Origin: JAYRSJ01 sp041920215
GTDB lineage: Bacteria; Pseudomonadota; Gammaproteobacteria; Burkholderiales; Burkholderiaceae_C
Direction: 5' to 3'
Assembly (NCBI GenBank): GCA_041920215.1
Contig: JAYRSJ010000011.1
Span: forward strand, 1 to 64,000
DNA length: 64,000 nt
A program made the position numbers and the translations under genes. Of the stretch, positions 1 to 7,846 are shown one piece after another (positions within the stretch are counted from its first letter, which is position 1; each line of letters starts with the position of its first letter). Under the pieces are notes generated by a model that saw nothing but the letters and a program-made list of their open reading frames with translations, searched no databases and had not been told where the DNA came from.

Positions 1-159
1 TTCAACATCGCGACTCTTGTCCTGACCCTCGCGGCCCTTGCCCTGCCGCCCCTAAGAGCAGCTGCATCAGCAGCGAAGCCCTCGACTGTAGCACAAGATC
101 TTCTTGCTTGGCAAACTCGTTTCGTCGTCAACGCTACGAGAGCAGCGCCCCTGAAGTAA
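1..159 (+). other. Possible 3' end of a truncated plus-strand gene
   Basis: From the left edge there is an open frame of 52 codons ending in TAA, with an alanine/leucine-rich stretch followed by a more polar tail. It could be the C-terminus of a gene starting outside the window. A stop-free run this short is common in GC-rich DNA, however, and its third codon positions are less GC-biased than in neighbouring genes. No family is recognisable. The frame stops 2 bases before the hairpin that also ends tctA. Confidence 0.22.
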
Positions 160-161
160 GA

Positions 162-192
162 AGACCCATGGCGTCGAAGGCGCCATGGGTCT
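162..192 (-). terminator. Hairpin terminator between left-edge frame and tctA
   Basis: A perfect 12-bp stem (AGACCCATGGCG at 162-173 pairing with 181-192) encloses a 7-base loop. Read on the minus strand it lies about 30 bases past the tctA stop and is followed by the T-rich run TCTTCTTACTT, so it best fits an intrinsic terminator of tctBA. It may also stop any plus-strand transcript entering from the left. Confidence 0.7.
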
Positions 193-224
193 GAGATGTC
201 GCCACTCAATGGCGGTCGGAATGA

Positions 225-1736
225 TCAGTCCTCGTCTTTGAAGGCCTCTTCCCGCTTACTTTTGATAGAGGGGAGCATCACGACGAAGACCATCAAGGCC
301 GCAGCGATCAGCAGACCCGCAGACAGGGGCCGAGTCATAAAGGTTGCCCAGTCACCGCGCGACAGAAGAAGCGCCCTGCGCAAGTTCTCTTCCATCATCG
401 GGCCCAGGATGAAGCCCAGCAGCAACGGAGCAGGCTCACAGCTCAGCTTGTAGAACACATAGCCGACCACAGCGAAGCCGGCGGTCATGTACACATCGAA
501 GCTGTTGTTGTTCAGCGAATAGCTACCGATGCAGCAAAAGGTCACGATGGCGGGGAACAGGAAACGATAGGGCACCGTCAGCAGCTTGATCCAGATACCG
601 ATCAGCGGCAGGTTCAGCACGATCAACATCAGGTTGCCGATCCACATCGATGCAATCAGGCCCCAGAACAACTCGGGGTTGCTGGTCATCACTTGCGGCC
701 CGGGCTGGATACCCTTGATCGTCATGGCACCCACCATCAGCGCCATCACGGCATTCGGCGGTATGCCCAACGTCAGCATGGGTATGAAGCTGGTCTGTGC
801 ACCGGCATTGTTGGCCGCTTCGGGGCCGGCAACGCCCTGGATCGCACCTTGCCCGAAGGGTCGGCTCGGGTTCTTGGTGATCTTCTTTTCCAAGGTGTAA
901 GCGGCAAAAGCCGACAGCAGGGCTCCGCCACCGGGCAGCACACCCAGAATCGACCCAAGCGCCGTGCCTCGTAGCACCGAGGGCCATGCCTCCTGGAAGT
1001 CCTGCTTGGTCGGCCAAAGACCACTGACATGCTTGGTAAAGACCTCGCGGTGCTCCGCCGGCTTGCCAAGGTTGGCGATGATCTCGCCAAAGCCAAACAC
1101 ACCCATGGCAATGACGACGAAGTTGATGCCGTCGGTCAACTCAGGAATATCAAAGGAGTAGCGCGGCACACCCGAGATCACATCGGTGTTGATCTGGCCT
1201 AGCAACAAGCCCAGCACGATCATCGAGATCGCCTTCAGCAGCGAGCCCGAAGCCAGCACCACCGCGCCTATCAGACCCAGCACCATCAGGGAGAAGTACT
1301 CGGCCGGACCGAACTTGAAGGCCAGTTCGGTCAGGGGCGGTGCGAAAGCCGCGATCACCACCGTGCCCACACAGCCCGCGAAGAATGATCCCAGCCCGGC
1401 AGCCGCAAGCGCAGCACCGGCCCGGCCTTGACGCGCCATCGCGTAGCCGTCAATGGCCGTCACCACCGAGCTGGATTCACCCGGCACATTGATCAGGATG
1501 GCCGTGGTCGAGCCGCCGTACTGGGCCCCGTAGTAAATGCCCGCCAACATGATCAGCGCCGGCGTCGCATCCAGCGAATAGATCGAGGGCAACAGCATTG
1601 CGATCGTCGCCACCGGGCCCAGGCCCGGCAGCACACCGATCAAGGTGCCCAGCACCGCGCCACCAAAGGCGTAGGCCAGATTGATCCAAGTCAGCGCGGT
1701 ACTGAAACCGAGCGCAAGATTGTTCAGCAAGTCCAT
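225..1736 (-). CDS. tctA: Tripartite tricarboxylate transporter permease TctA
   Basis: This 503-residue inner-membrane protein is full length for the TctA family, the large permease subunit (about 12 helices) of TTT transporters, which import citrate or other carboxylates with a periplasmic binding protein. Family signatures visible are the N-terminal GVLPGLGPVATIAMLLP segment, GGSTTAILINVPGE near residue 75, and the second-half repeat GVLPGGGALLSAFAAYTLEK with GPEAANNAGAQTSFIPML. It starts 10 bases after the tctB stop, so the two form one operon. No TctC binding protein lies beside it. The substrate therefore cannot be inferred, and the pair must use a binding protein encoded elsewhere. The assignment to family is firm. 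Confidence 0.95.
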   Translation of the reverse strand: MDLLNNLALGFSTALTWINLAYAFGGAVLGTLIGVLPGLGPVATIAMLLPSIYSLDATPALIMLAGIYYGAQYGGSTTAILINVPGESSSVVTAIDGYAMARQGRAGAALAAAGLGSFFAGCVGTVVIAAFAPPLTELAFKFGPAEYFSLMVLGLIGAVVLASGSLLKAISMIVLGLLLGQINTDVISGVPRYSFDIPELTDGINFVVIAMGVFGFGEIIANLGKPAEHREVFTKHVSGLWPTKQDFQEAWPSVLRGTALGSILGVLPGGGALLSAFAAYTLEKKITKNPSRPFGQGAIQGVAGPEAANNAGAQTSFIPMLTLGIPPNAVMALMVGAMTIKGIQPGPQVMTSNPELFWGLIASMWIGNLMLIVLNLPLIGIWIKLLTVPYRFLFPAIVTFCCIGSYSLNNNSFDVYMTAGFAVVGYVFYKLSCEPAPLLLGFILGPMMEENLRRALLLSRGDWATFMTRPLSAGLLIAAALMVFVVMLPSIKSKREEAFKDED

Positions 1737-1746
1737 GCGCGCGCCC

Positions 1747-2211
1747 TCAGTTGCCGAAGATGGTGGGCCAAACCGGCAGCACCAGGTTCAGTCCCCAAAC
1801 AAAGATCACCCAACTGGCCAGGGTCAGTACCGCCGCGTTGATCACGGCGCCGCGCCAACCGAACTCATCGCCGGCCATCGCCGAGATCACGATCAGCAAG
1901 GGCAGCGTGATCGCCAGACCCAGACGGGGCAGGCAGACGCCGAACATGATGATGGAGGCAACGATCACCAGCAGCGGCTTCCAGGCCACGCCGCCTATGG
2001 GGTCGCCATTGGCAGACTCGATCGTCAAGGCCTTGAACAGCACCATGCAGCCCAGCACGGCCAGCAACAGGCCCAGGCCGAAAGGAAAGTAGCCCGGACC
2101 CGGGCGCGCCGACGAACCAAAGCTGTACTCGGTGGCTCCCCAGGCAAAGCCCAGGCCGACCAGCAAGAACATCAGGCCCGACCAGAAGTCTCTCTGACTT
2201 TTGATCTTCAT
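1747..2211 (-). CDS. tctB: Tripartite tricarboxylate transporter small subunit TctB
   Basis: This 154-residue protein has four predicted membrane segments, the usual size and topology of TctB, the poorly conserved small membrane subunit that works with TctA. The N-terminus (MKIKSQRDFWSGLMF) and the motif SSARPGPGYFPFGLGLLL near residue 33 are typical of the family. It is the first gene of the tctBA operon. About 90 bases separate it from the upstream ATPase gene, enough for its own promoter, though I saw no clear -35/-10 pair. A TctC gene is usually placed before tctB and is absent here. Confidence 0.9.
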   Translation of the reverse strand: MKIKSQRDFWSGLMFLLVGLGFAWGATEYSFGSSARPGPGYFPFGLGLLLAVLGCMVLFKALTIESANGDPIGGVAWKPLLVIVASIIMFGVCLPRLGLAITLPLLIVISAMAGDEFGWRGAVINAAVLTLASWVIFVWGLNLVLPVWPTIFGN

Positions 2212-2301
2212 TATGGAAACCTCTCAAGCTCCGTAGATGGGGCGGATTCTAGGCAGCACCCACCCTGCGGCCTCTGTGGTTTCCACGTAAGCAGGGACCG
2301 C

Positions 2302-4110
2302 TCAACTCTCCCAGGCCGGCGTGCTGCGCAGCACCTCTTCTACCGTGGTCAGGCCCTCGGCAATCTTCATCGCACCGGCCAGGCGCAGTGGCCGCAACCC
2401 TTCCTGAACCGCCTGCCGACGCAGTGCGCCAATATTCGGCTCGGGGTGCAGGGTCGCCTTGACCGCTTCGCTGACTGTCAGCAGCTCATACAGACCGGCG
2501 CGGCCACGATAGCCGGTATTGCGGCAGTCCAGGCATCCCACTGGCTTGTAGGGCTTGACGCCCCCGTTCATGCGCCAGTGCTTCAGCATCTCGTTCAGCG
2601 TGTCCCGCGTCACCGCTGGATCAGGCTGCTTGCAGGCCGGACACAGCGTGCGCACCAGGCGTTGGGCCAGCACGCCAATCACGGTCGCGCTGATCAGATA
2701 GGGTGGCACGCCCAGGTCGGTCAGGCGGGTGATGGCCGAGGCCGCATCGTTGGTGTGCAAGGTGCTGAAGACCAGATGGCCGGTCAGCGCCGCCTGGATC
2801 GCCATCTCGGCGGTCTCCAGATCGCGGATCTCGCCCACCATGATGATGTCCGGATCCTGCCGCATCAGCGCGCGCAGGCCCTCGGCAAAGCCGAAATCCA
2901 GGGCCGCTTGCACCTGCGTCTGGTTGAAAGCCGGCTCGATCATCTCGATCGGGTCCTCCACCGTGCAGACATTGACCTCGTCGGTCGCCAGGCGCTTCAG
3001 GGTCGAGTACAGGGTACTGGTCTTGCCGCTGCCGGTCGGACCGGTCACCAGGATGATGCCGTGCGCCTGGGTCACCAGGCGGTTCCAGCGCTCGGCGTCA
3101 TGGCCCGAGAAACCCAGCTGATCCAGATCCTTGACCGCCGTGTCCGGATCGAAGATGCGCATCACCATCTTCTCGCCAAAGGCCGTGGGCAGGGTCGACA
3201 GGCGCATCTCCACCTCGTCGCCGGCCGGATTGCGGGTCTTGATGCGGCCGTCCAGCGGGCGGCGGCGCTCCACCACGTCCATGCGGCCCAGCAGCTTGAT
3301 GCGGGCCGTCATCGCGCTCATCACCGTGGTGGGCAGCTGGTAGACGGTATGCAGCACGCCGTCGATGCGGAAACGGATCACACCCATCTCGCGCCGCGGC
3401 TCCAGATGGATGTCGCTGGCACGCTGGTCGAAGGCGTACTGCCACAGCCAGTCCACCACCTGGACCACGCCCTGGTCATTGGCATCGAGCTGCTTGTTGC
3501 TCTTGCCCAGTTCGACCAGTTGCTCAAAGCTGGCCACCTGATTCGACTCGCCCGCCTTGGCCGCGGCGCGCACCGAGCGCGCCAGCGTGAAGAACTCGGT
3601 GGTGTAGCGCGCGATCTCCAGCGGATTGGCCAGCACCAGCTTGATGCGCTTGCGCGTGTGCGACTCGATCTGCGGCACCCAGCCGGTATCGAAGGGCTCG
3701 CTGGTCGCTATCGTCACCTCGGTCAGTCCCACCTGCACCGGCAGGCAGCGCTTGGCTTCGGCATAGCCCACGGACATGATGTCCGACACCCGGCCCACAT
3801 CGACCTTGAGTGGATCGATGCGCAGATAACCCAGCTTCAGCCGCCCGGCCAGCCATTCGGTCAGCTGGTCCACATCCAGCGGTTTGTTCGTTCCCGCCCG
3901 CAGCAGCCCGGCATGGCCCAGCCGCACCAGCGGATGCAGCGAGCTGTCGCCGGCCGCGAAGCGCGCCTCGATACGCTGCACCTGCTCTGCATCGATGACC
4001 CCGTCCTCATGCAGCCAGCGCACCAGGCTGCGCCACTCCAGGCGACCTTCGGGTTTGCTGGCAATGCCGGGGGCTGCGGGCAGGGCTGTCTTGGTCTTGC
4101 TGCTGCTCAT
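2302..4110 (-). CDS. GspE/PulE/PilB-family secretion ATPase
   Basis: This 602-residue hexameric ATPase belongs to the type II secretion / type IV pilus assembly family. An N-terminal GspE-N-like domain (about residues 20-170) precedes the ATPase core, which has Walker A GPTGSGKT at 357-364, the Asp box around QDPDIIMVGEIRD (418-430) and the His box STLHTNDA near 449. Two CxxC pairs (CPAC at 490-493 and CLDC near 530) form the zinc-binding element typical of GspE/PilB. No platform protein (GspF), pseudopilin or secretin gene lies nearby, so it is an orphan locus. It could power a type II secretion system or pilus encoded elsewhere. It begins 2 bases after the stop of the methyltransferase-like gene and is probably co-transcribed with it. 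Confidence 0.9.
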   Translation of the reverse strand: MSSSKTKTALPAAPGIASKPEGRLEWRSLVRWLHEDGVIDAEQVQRIEARFAAGDSSLHPLVRLGHAGLLRAGTNKPLDVDQLTEWLAGRLKLGYLRIDPLKVDVGRVSDIMSVGYAEAKRCLPVQVGLTEVTIATSEPFDTGWVPQIESHTRKRIKLVLANPLEIARYTTEFFTLARSVRAAAKAGESNQVASFEQLVELGKSNKQLDANDQGVVQVVDWLWQYAFDQRASDIHLEPRREMGVIRFRIDGVLHTVYQLPTTVMSAMTARIKLLGRMDVVERRRPLDGRIKTRNPAGDEVEMRLSTLPTAFGEKMVMRIFDPDTAVKDLDQLGFSGHDAERWNRLVTQAHGIILVTGPTGSGKTSTLYSTLKRLATDEVNVCTVEDPIEMIEPAFNQTQVQAALDFGFAEGLRALMRQDPDIIMVGEIRDLETAEMAIQAALTGHLVFSTLHTNDAASAITRLTDLGVPPYLISATVIGVLAQRLVRTLCPACKQPDPAVTRDTLNEMLKHWRMNGGVKPYKPVGCLDCRNTGYRGRAGLYELLTVSEAVKATLHPEPNIGALRRQAVQEGLRPLRLAGAMKIAEGLTTVEEVLRSTPAWES

Positions 4111-4112
4111 GA

Positions 4113-4916
4113 CTAGGCGTGGACAAGGCTGGCGTTGATGATGTCGAGCGGCAGCGGCCGCACCAGGCGCAACCAGCGCTGGGCCGGCAGGCCGTACAGG
4201 GCTTCGATCTGCGCGGCGCGCTGCTCCAGCACCTCCCGCTCGGGCACGGTCACGCCGCGCGCAGCCACGATGATGGTATTGCCTTCCTTGGTCGGCGCCA
4301 GGCTCCAGACCTGGTCACTGCCAAACACCCGGGCAATGCGCGCGGCGCTGCGCGCGAAGCTGGCGCTGCGGCCGAAGAGATTGACGGTCATCAGCCCGCC
4401 ATCGGCCAGCACCGCCCGGCAGGCGGCATAGAAGGCCTCGTCGTCCAGCACCGGCGAGGCGGCCTCATGGTCATAGAGATCGACATTGAGCACCGCCACC
4501 GTCTGCAGGTTCTCGGCCTCGGCCAGCCACTCGGCGGCATCCTGGCGCAGCACGCTCAGGCGGGCATCATCGTCAGGCAGATGAAACCAGAGCCGGCAGG
4601 CGGTAATCACCGTCGGGTTGATCTCCACCGCCGTGGTCTTCATCTTCAGCACCTTGTGGGTGAAGCGCGTCAGCGCTGCGGCACCCAAACCCAGCTGAAC
4701 CGCCCTGCCCTGGCGCAGCTCGCGGCTGTCGCGCCACAGCATCCAGGCCATCATGCGCTGCACATAGTCCAGCTCGATTTCCTGGGGCTTGCGTATGCGC
4801 ATCGCCCCCTGCACCCAGATGCTGTCCAGATGCAGATAGCGCACCCCATCGTGCTCGCTGATCGTCGCACTGACCCAGTCATCGGCAGCCCTGCGGCCTG
4901 TCTTTTTCTTGCTCAT
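4113..4916 (-). CDS. Spermidine synthase-like (SpeE-fold) protein
   Basis: The protein has 267 residues from the chosen ATG. It has the Rossmann-type class I methyltransferase fold of the spermine/spermidine synthase family: a glycine-rich motif LGLGAAALTRF, the acidic motif TTAVEINPTV, and a later VLNVDLYDHEA strand. The canonical aminopropyltransferase active-site motif (GGGxG, YxD) is not well preserved, so true spermidine synthesis is uncertain and it may be one of the SpeE-like proteins of unknown substrate. The start was set at 4916 because that ATG overlaps the upstream gene's TGA (ATGA), whereas the longer frame would run into the glycosylase gene. Confidence 0.72.
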   Translation of the reverse strand: MSKKKTGRRAADDWVSATISEHDGVRYLHLDSIWVQGAMRIRKPQEIELDYVQRMMAWMLWRDSRELRQGRAVQLGLGAAALTRFTHKVLKMKTTAVEINPTVITACRLWFHLPDDDARLSVLRQDAAEWLAEAENLQTVAVLNVDLYDHEAASPVLDDEAFYAACRAVLADGGLMTVNLFGRSASFARSAARIARVFGSDQVWSLAPTKEGNTIIVAARGVTVPEREVLEQRAAQIEALYGLPAQRWLRLVRPLPLDIINASLVHA

Positions 4917-5419
4917 GCCGCAAGTAGACCATGCCGCGCAAACACCTGGGCCCAAGCCGCCAGCTTGCGCTCCAGACTCCAGCTGGCATGGGCCGGACTG
5001 GTCGAGGGCAGCCGGTAGACCGGCAGACCCAGACGCGCACTCAGCGACATATGTCTGGCTGCTTCCCCGCCGTTGTGCGCCACCGCCTGCAGCGCCGGCA
5101 TACGCGCCACCAGGCCGGGCAGATCGTTGGGCTGGGCCGCGCGTATCGCGCTGTCCAGACTGCCCGCTCGCTCGCAGGCCGCGTACACATCCCAGATCGC
5201 CAGGCCGCGCTCACAGGCCACGGCGAGGCGCTGCTCATAGGGCAAGGCCTGCAGATCCAGGCCCCAGAGCGCCGACAAGATGGGCCAGAACTGGTTGCGC
5301 GGGTGCCCGTAGTACTGCTGGCGCTGAAGGGAGGCCACCCCGGGAAAGCTGCCCAGCACCAGCAGCCGCGCCTGCGGCGACCAGACCGGCGCCAGGCCCT
5401 GCAGCCGCAGCTCGCTCAC
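4913..5419 (-). CDS. DNA-deoxyinosine glycosylase (uracil-DNA glycosylase superfamily)
   Basis: This 168-residue protein matches the family 6 (hypoxanthine-DNA glycosylase) branch of the UDG superfamily, which removes deaminated bases such as hypoxanthine from DNA to start base-excision repair. Visible signatures are LLVLGSFPGVASLQRQQYYG at residues 19-38 followed by HPRNQFWPI, LAIWDVYAACERAGSLDSAI in the middle, and the C-terminal LPSTSPAHAS motif. It starts with GTG, overlapping the tatD stop by 4 bases (GTGA), and ends overlapping the next gene's ATG. Translational coupling across tatD, this gene and the SpeE-like gene is therefore likely. Confidence 0.85.
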   Translation of the reverse strand: MSELRLQGLAPVWSPQARLLVLGSFPGVASLQRQQYYGHPRNQFWPILSALWGLDLQALPYEQRLAVACERGLAIWDVYAACERAGSLDSAIRAAQPNDLPGLVARMPALQAVAHNGGEAARHMSLSARLGLPVYRLPSTSPAHASWSLERKLAAWAQVFARHGLLAA

Positions 5420-6219
5420 GGCAGCCGCGGCAGCGCCGCGCGGGTGTTGGCGCCGGTGATGGCGGCCGTCTGCGCCAGGCTCCAGCCGCGCAGCCCGGCC
5501 AGAGTCTGGGCGATGCGGGGCAGTTCGGCCGGCTCGTTGCGAGCCTGCTCGCCCGCCGCGCGCTGGGCCGCCGTCTTGTACAGCCAGTGCGGCGGGATGT
5601 CCGGTGCATCGGTCTCCAGCACCAGGCTTTCTGCCGGCAGTTCGGACGCCAGACGGCGGATCTGCAGCGCGCGCTCAAAGCTCAGCGTGCCGCCGAATCC
5701 CAGCTTGAATCCCAGCGTCACAAAGGCCAGCGCCTGCTGCGCACTGCCGTTGAAGGCATGAGCGATGCCGCCCACCGCCCCCTGGCGGCGAAGACCCGCG
5801 AGCAGCTGATCCGCGCTGCGCCGCACATGCAGGATCAGCGGCAGGCCGGCGCGGCGCGCCAGCCTCAGCTGCTCGGCATAGAAGTGCTGCTGGCGCGCCG
5901 CGTCCAGGCCCGGCACGAAGAAGTCCAGGCCGATCTCGCCCACCGCCACCAGACGCGGATCGTCGCGGTAGCGCTTGAGCAGCTCGGCCAGCAGGGCCAG
6001 GTCTTGCTCGTCGGCCTGCATCACATAGAGCGGGTGGATGCCCAGCGCATAGACAAAACCGTGCCGGTGCGCCAGCGCGCGCACCGTCTCGAAGTCAAAG
6101 GCGGCCACCGCCGGCAGCACCAGCTGCGTGACGCCGGCCGCCCGCGCCCGCTCGACCACCGCCTCGCGGTCCGCGTCGAACTCCGGCGCGTCCAGATGGC
6201 AGTGGCTGTCTATCCACAT
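5416..6219 (-). CDS. TatD-family metal-dependent deoxyribonuclease
   Basis: This protein of 267 residues is a TIM-barrel hydrolase of the TatD family, Mg-dependent 3'-5' nucleases linked to DNA repair and quality control. The metal-binding N-terminus MWIDSHCHLD fixes the start at 6219. Further motifs are ALGIHPLYV, AVGEIGLDFFV, PLILHVRRSADQLL, and SLVLETDAPDIPPHW near the C-terminus. The longer frame upstream would run into purU, so it is rejected. It is 17 bases from the purU stop and coupled to the glycosylase gene downstream. Confidence 0.93.
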   Translation of the reverse strand: MWIDSHCHLDAPEFDADREAVVERARAAGVTQLVLPAVAAFDFETVRALAHRHGFVYALGIHPLYVMQADEQDLALLAELLKRYRDDPRLVAVGEIGLDFFVPGLDAARQQHFYAEQLRLARRAGLPLILHVRRSADQLLAGLRRQGAVGGIAHAFNGSAQQALAFVTLGFKLGFGGTLSFERALQIRRLASELPAESLVLETDAPDIPPHWLYKTAAQRAAGEQARNEPAELPRIAQTLAGLRGWSLAQTAAITGANTRAALPRLP

Positions 6220-6236
6220 CGACCGCGCCGCCAGGC

Positions 6237-7106
6237 CTAGCGGAACACCACCGTGCGCTTGCCATTCATCAGCACCCGGCGCTCGGCATGCCACTGGATC
6301 GCGCGGGCCAGGGTCACGCATTCCACATCCCGTCCCATCGCAGCCAGCTGCTCAGGCGGCAGGCTGTGGTCGATACGCGCCACCTCCTGCTCGATGATCG
6401 GACCTTCGTCCAGGTCCGAGGTCACATAGTGCGCGGTGGCGCCGATCAGCTTGACGCCGCGCTCGTAGGCCTGGTGATAGGGTTTGGCGCCCTTGAAACT
6501 GGGCAGAAAGCTGTGGTGGATGTTGATGGCGCGGCCCGCCAGGTACTGGCACAGCTCGGGGCTCAGGATCTGCATATAGCGCGCCAGCACCACCAGATCG
6601 ATCTGATTCTCCTCCACCACCTCGCGGATCTTGCGCTCCTGCGCAGCCTTCTGCTCGGCTGTGCTGTTGAGCAGCGGGAAGTGGTGGAAGGGAATGTTGT
6701 GCGAGGCGGCCAACTGGTAGAAATCGCGGTGATTGCTGACGATGGCCGGGATCTCGATCGGCAGATGCCCGGTCTGCACGCGAAACAGCAGATCGTTCAG
6801 GCAATGCCCCAGCTTGGAGACCAGCAGCAGCACCCGGGTCTTGGTCTCGCGGCCCACCAGCTCCCAGTCCATCTGCAGGCGCTCGGCCAGCGGCCCGAAG
6901 GCGGCCCGCAGGGCGCTCGCCGAACTGCCGGTCGCGCATTCGAACTCGATGCGCATGAAGAAGCGGCGGTGGTCGGCATCGCCGTGCTGGGCCGAGGTCA
7001 GAATATTGCCGCCCTGCTCCAGCAGCAGGCCGGTCACCGCATGGACGATGCCGGCCTGGTCGGGGCAGCTCAGCTTGAGGATGAAACGGGCGGTGGGGCT
7101 ACTCAT
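6237..7106 (-). CDS. purU: Formyltetrahydrofolate deformylase
   Basis: PurU hydrolyses 10-formyl-THF to THF and formate, feeding PurT and balancing the one-carbon pool. The 289-residue product has an N-terminal ACT domain (ILKLSCPDQAGIVHAVTGLL), which in the family senses methionine/glycine, followed by a formyltransferase-like catalytic domain. The NIHHSFLPSFKGAKPY block and AHYVTSDLDEGPIIEQE contain the catalytic Asn-His-Asp set. The start at 7106 (MSSPTARF) matches usual PurU N-termini; the longer frame adds only an arginine-rich leader. It is first in the purU-tatD-glycosylase run. Confidence 0.95.
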   Translation of the reverse strand: MSSPTARFILKLSCPDQAGIVHAVTGLLLEQGGNILTSAQHGDADHRRFFMRIEFECATGSSASALRAAFGPLAERLQMDWELVGRETKTRVLLLVSKLGHCLNDLLFRVQTGHLPIEIPAIVSNHRDFYQLAASHNIPFHHFPLLNSTAEQKAAQERKIREVVEENQIDLVVLARYMQILSPELCQYLAGRAINIHHSFLPSFKGAKPYHQAYERGVKLIGATAHYVTSDLDEGPIIEQEVARIDHSLPPEQLAAMGRDVECVTLARAIQWHAERRVLMNGKRTVVFR

Positions 7107-7162
7107 ACGGCGCATTCTTCTGAAGGGGCGCACATGCTACTGCAAGGCGCGGAGCACCGCGC

Positions 7163-7846
7163 TCAGCGGGCAGCGCCGCTTTGCAGATCCAGGCGCTGCT
7201 CGCAGCGCCCGGCCAGTTCCTGGTCGTGCGTAACCAGCACGAAGGCCGTGCCCTGCTCCTTGGCGGTGGCCAGCATCAGCTCGAAGACCGCCTGCGCGGT
7301 GCCGCGATCCAGATTGCCGGTTGGCTCGTCGGCCAGCACGCAGGCCGGCCGGCTGACCAGCGCACGGGCGATGGCCACGCGCTGGCGTTCGCCGCCAGAC
7401 AGCTCGCCGGGCCGGTGCTGCAGGCGCGCCGCCAACCCCACCCGAGCCAGCATCGCGGCCGCAGCCTCACGGGCCTGTGCCAGCGGCTGACGCCGCACCC
7501 GCAAGGGCATGGCCACATTGTCCAGGGCACTGAACTCGGGCAGCAGATGGTGGAACTGGTAGACGAAGCCCAGATGCTGGTTGCGCCAGCGGCCCAGCTC
7601 GGGTTCCTTCAGCAGGGCCAGGTCTTGCCCCATCAGGCTGACCTTGCCGGCGGTCGGCCGGTCCAGCCCACCCAGCAGGTGCAACAGGGTGGACTTGCCC
7701 GAGCCCGAGGCCCCCACCACCGCCAGGGTCTGGCCGCGCCGCACCGTCACATCGACGCCGGCCAGCACCCGCACATCCAGCCCGCCTTCGCGGAAGCGCC
7801 GCTCCAGGCCACGCCCTTCCAGCACGATCACGGCTGCATCATTCAT
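7163..7846 (-). CDS. lolD: Lipoprotein-releasing system ATP-binding protein LolD
   Basis: This 227-residue ABC ATPase powers release of outer-membrane lipoproteins from the inner membrane to LolA. Walker A is GASGSGKST, the Q-loop region YQFHHLLPEFSALDNV is typical of LolD, the signature is LSGGERQRV, and Walker B is CVLADEPTGNLD. The start at 7846 (MNDAAV) overlaps the last 8 bases of the permease gene, so the two are translationally coupled. A longer reading frame into the permease gene is not needed. The partner permease lies directly upstream. Confidence 0.92.
   Translation of the reverse strand: MNDAAVIVLEGRGLERRFREGGLDVRVLAGVDVTVRRGQTLAVVGASGSGKSTLLHLLGGLDRPTAGKVSLMGQDLALLKEPELGRWRNQHLGFVYQFHHLLPEFSALDNVAMPLRVRRQPLAQAREAAAAMLARVGLAARLQHRPGELSGGERQRVAIARALVSRPACVLADEPTGNLDRGTAQAVFELMLATAKEQGTAFVLVTHDQELAGRCEQRLDLQSGAAR

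Noticed and set aside
1681..4116. Very long plus-strand frame (over 800 codons) opposite tctB and the GspE-type gene
   Set aside because: It is antisense to genes with clear family motifs and its product is a His/Gln/Arg-rich low-complexity chain, a usual artefact of the opposite strand in GC-rich DNA.
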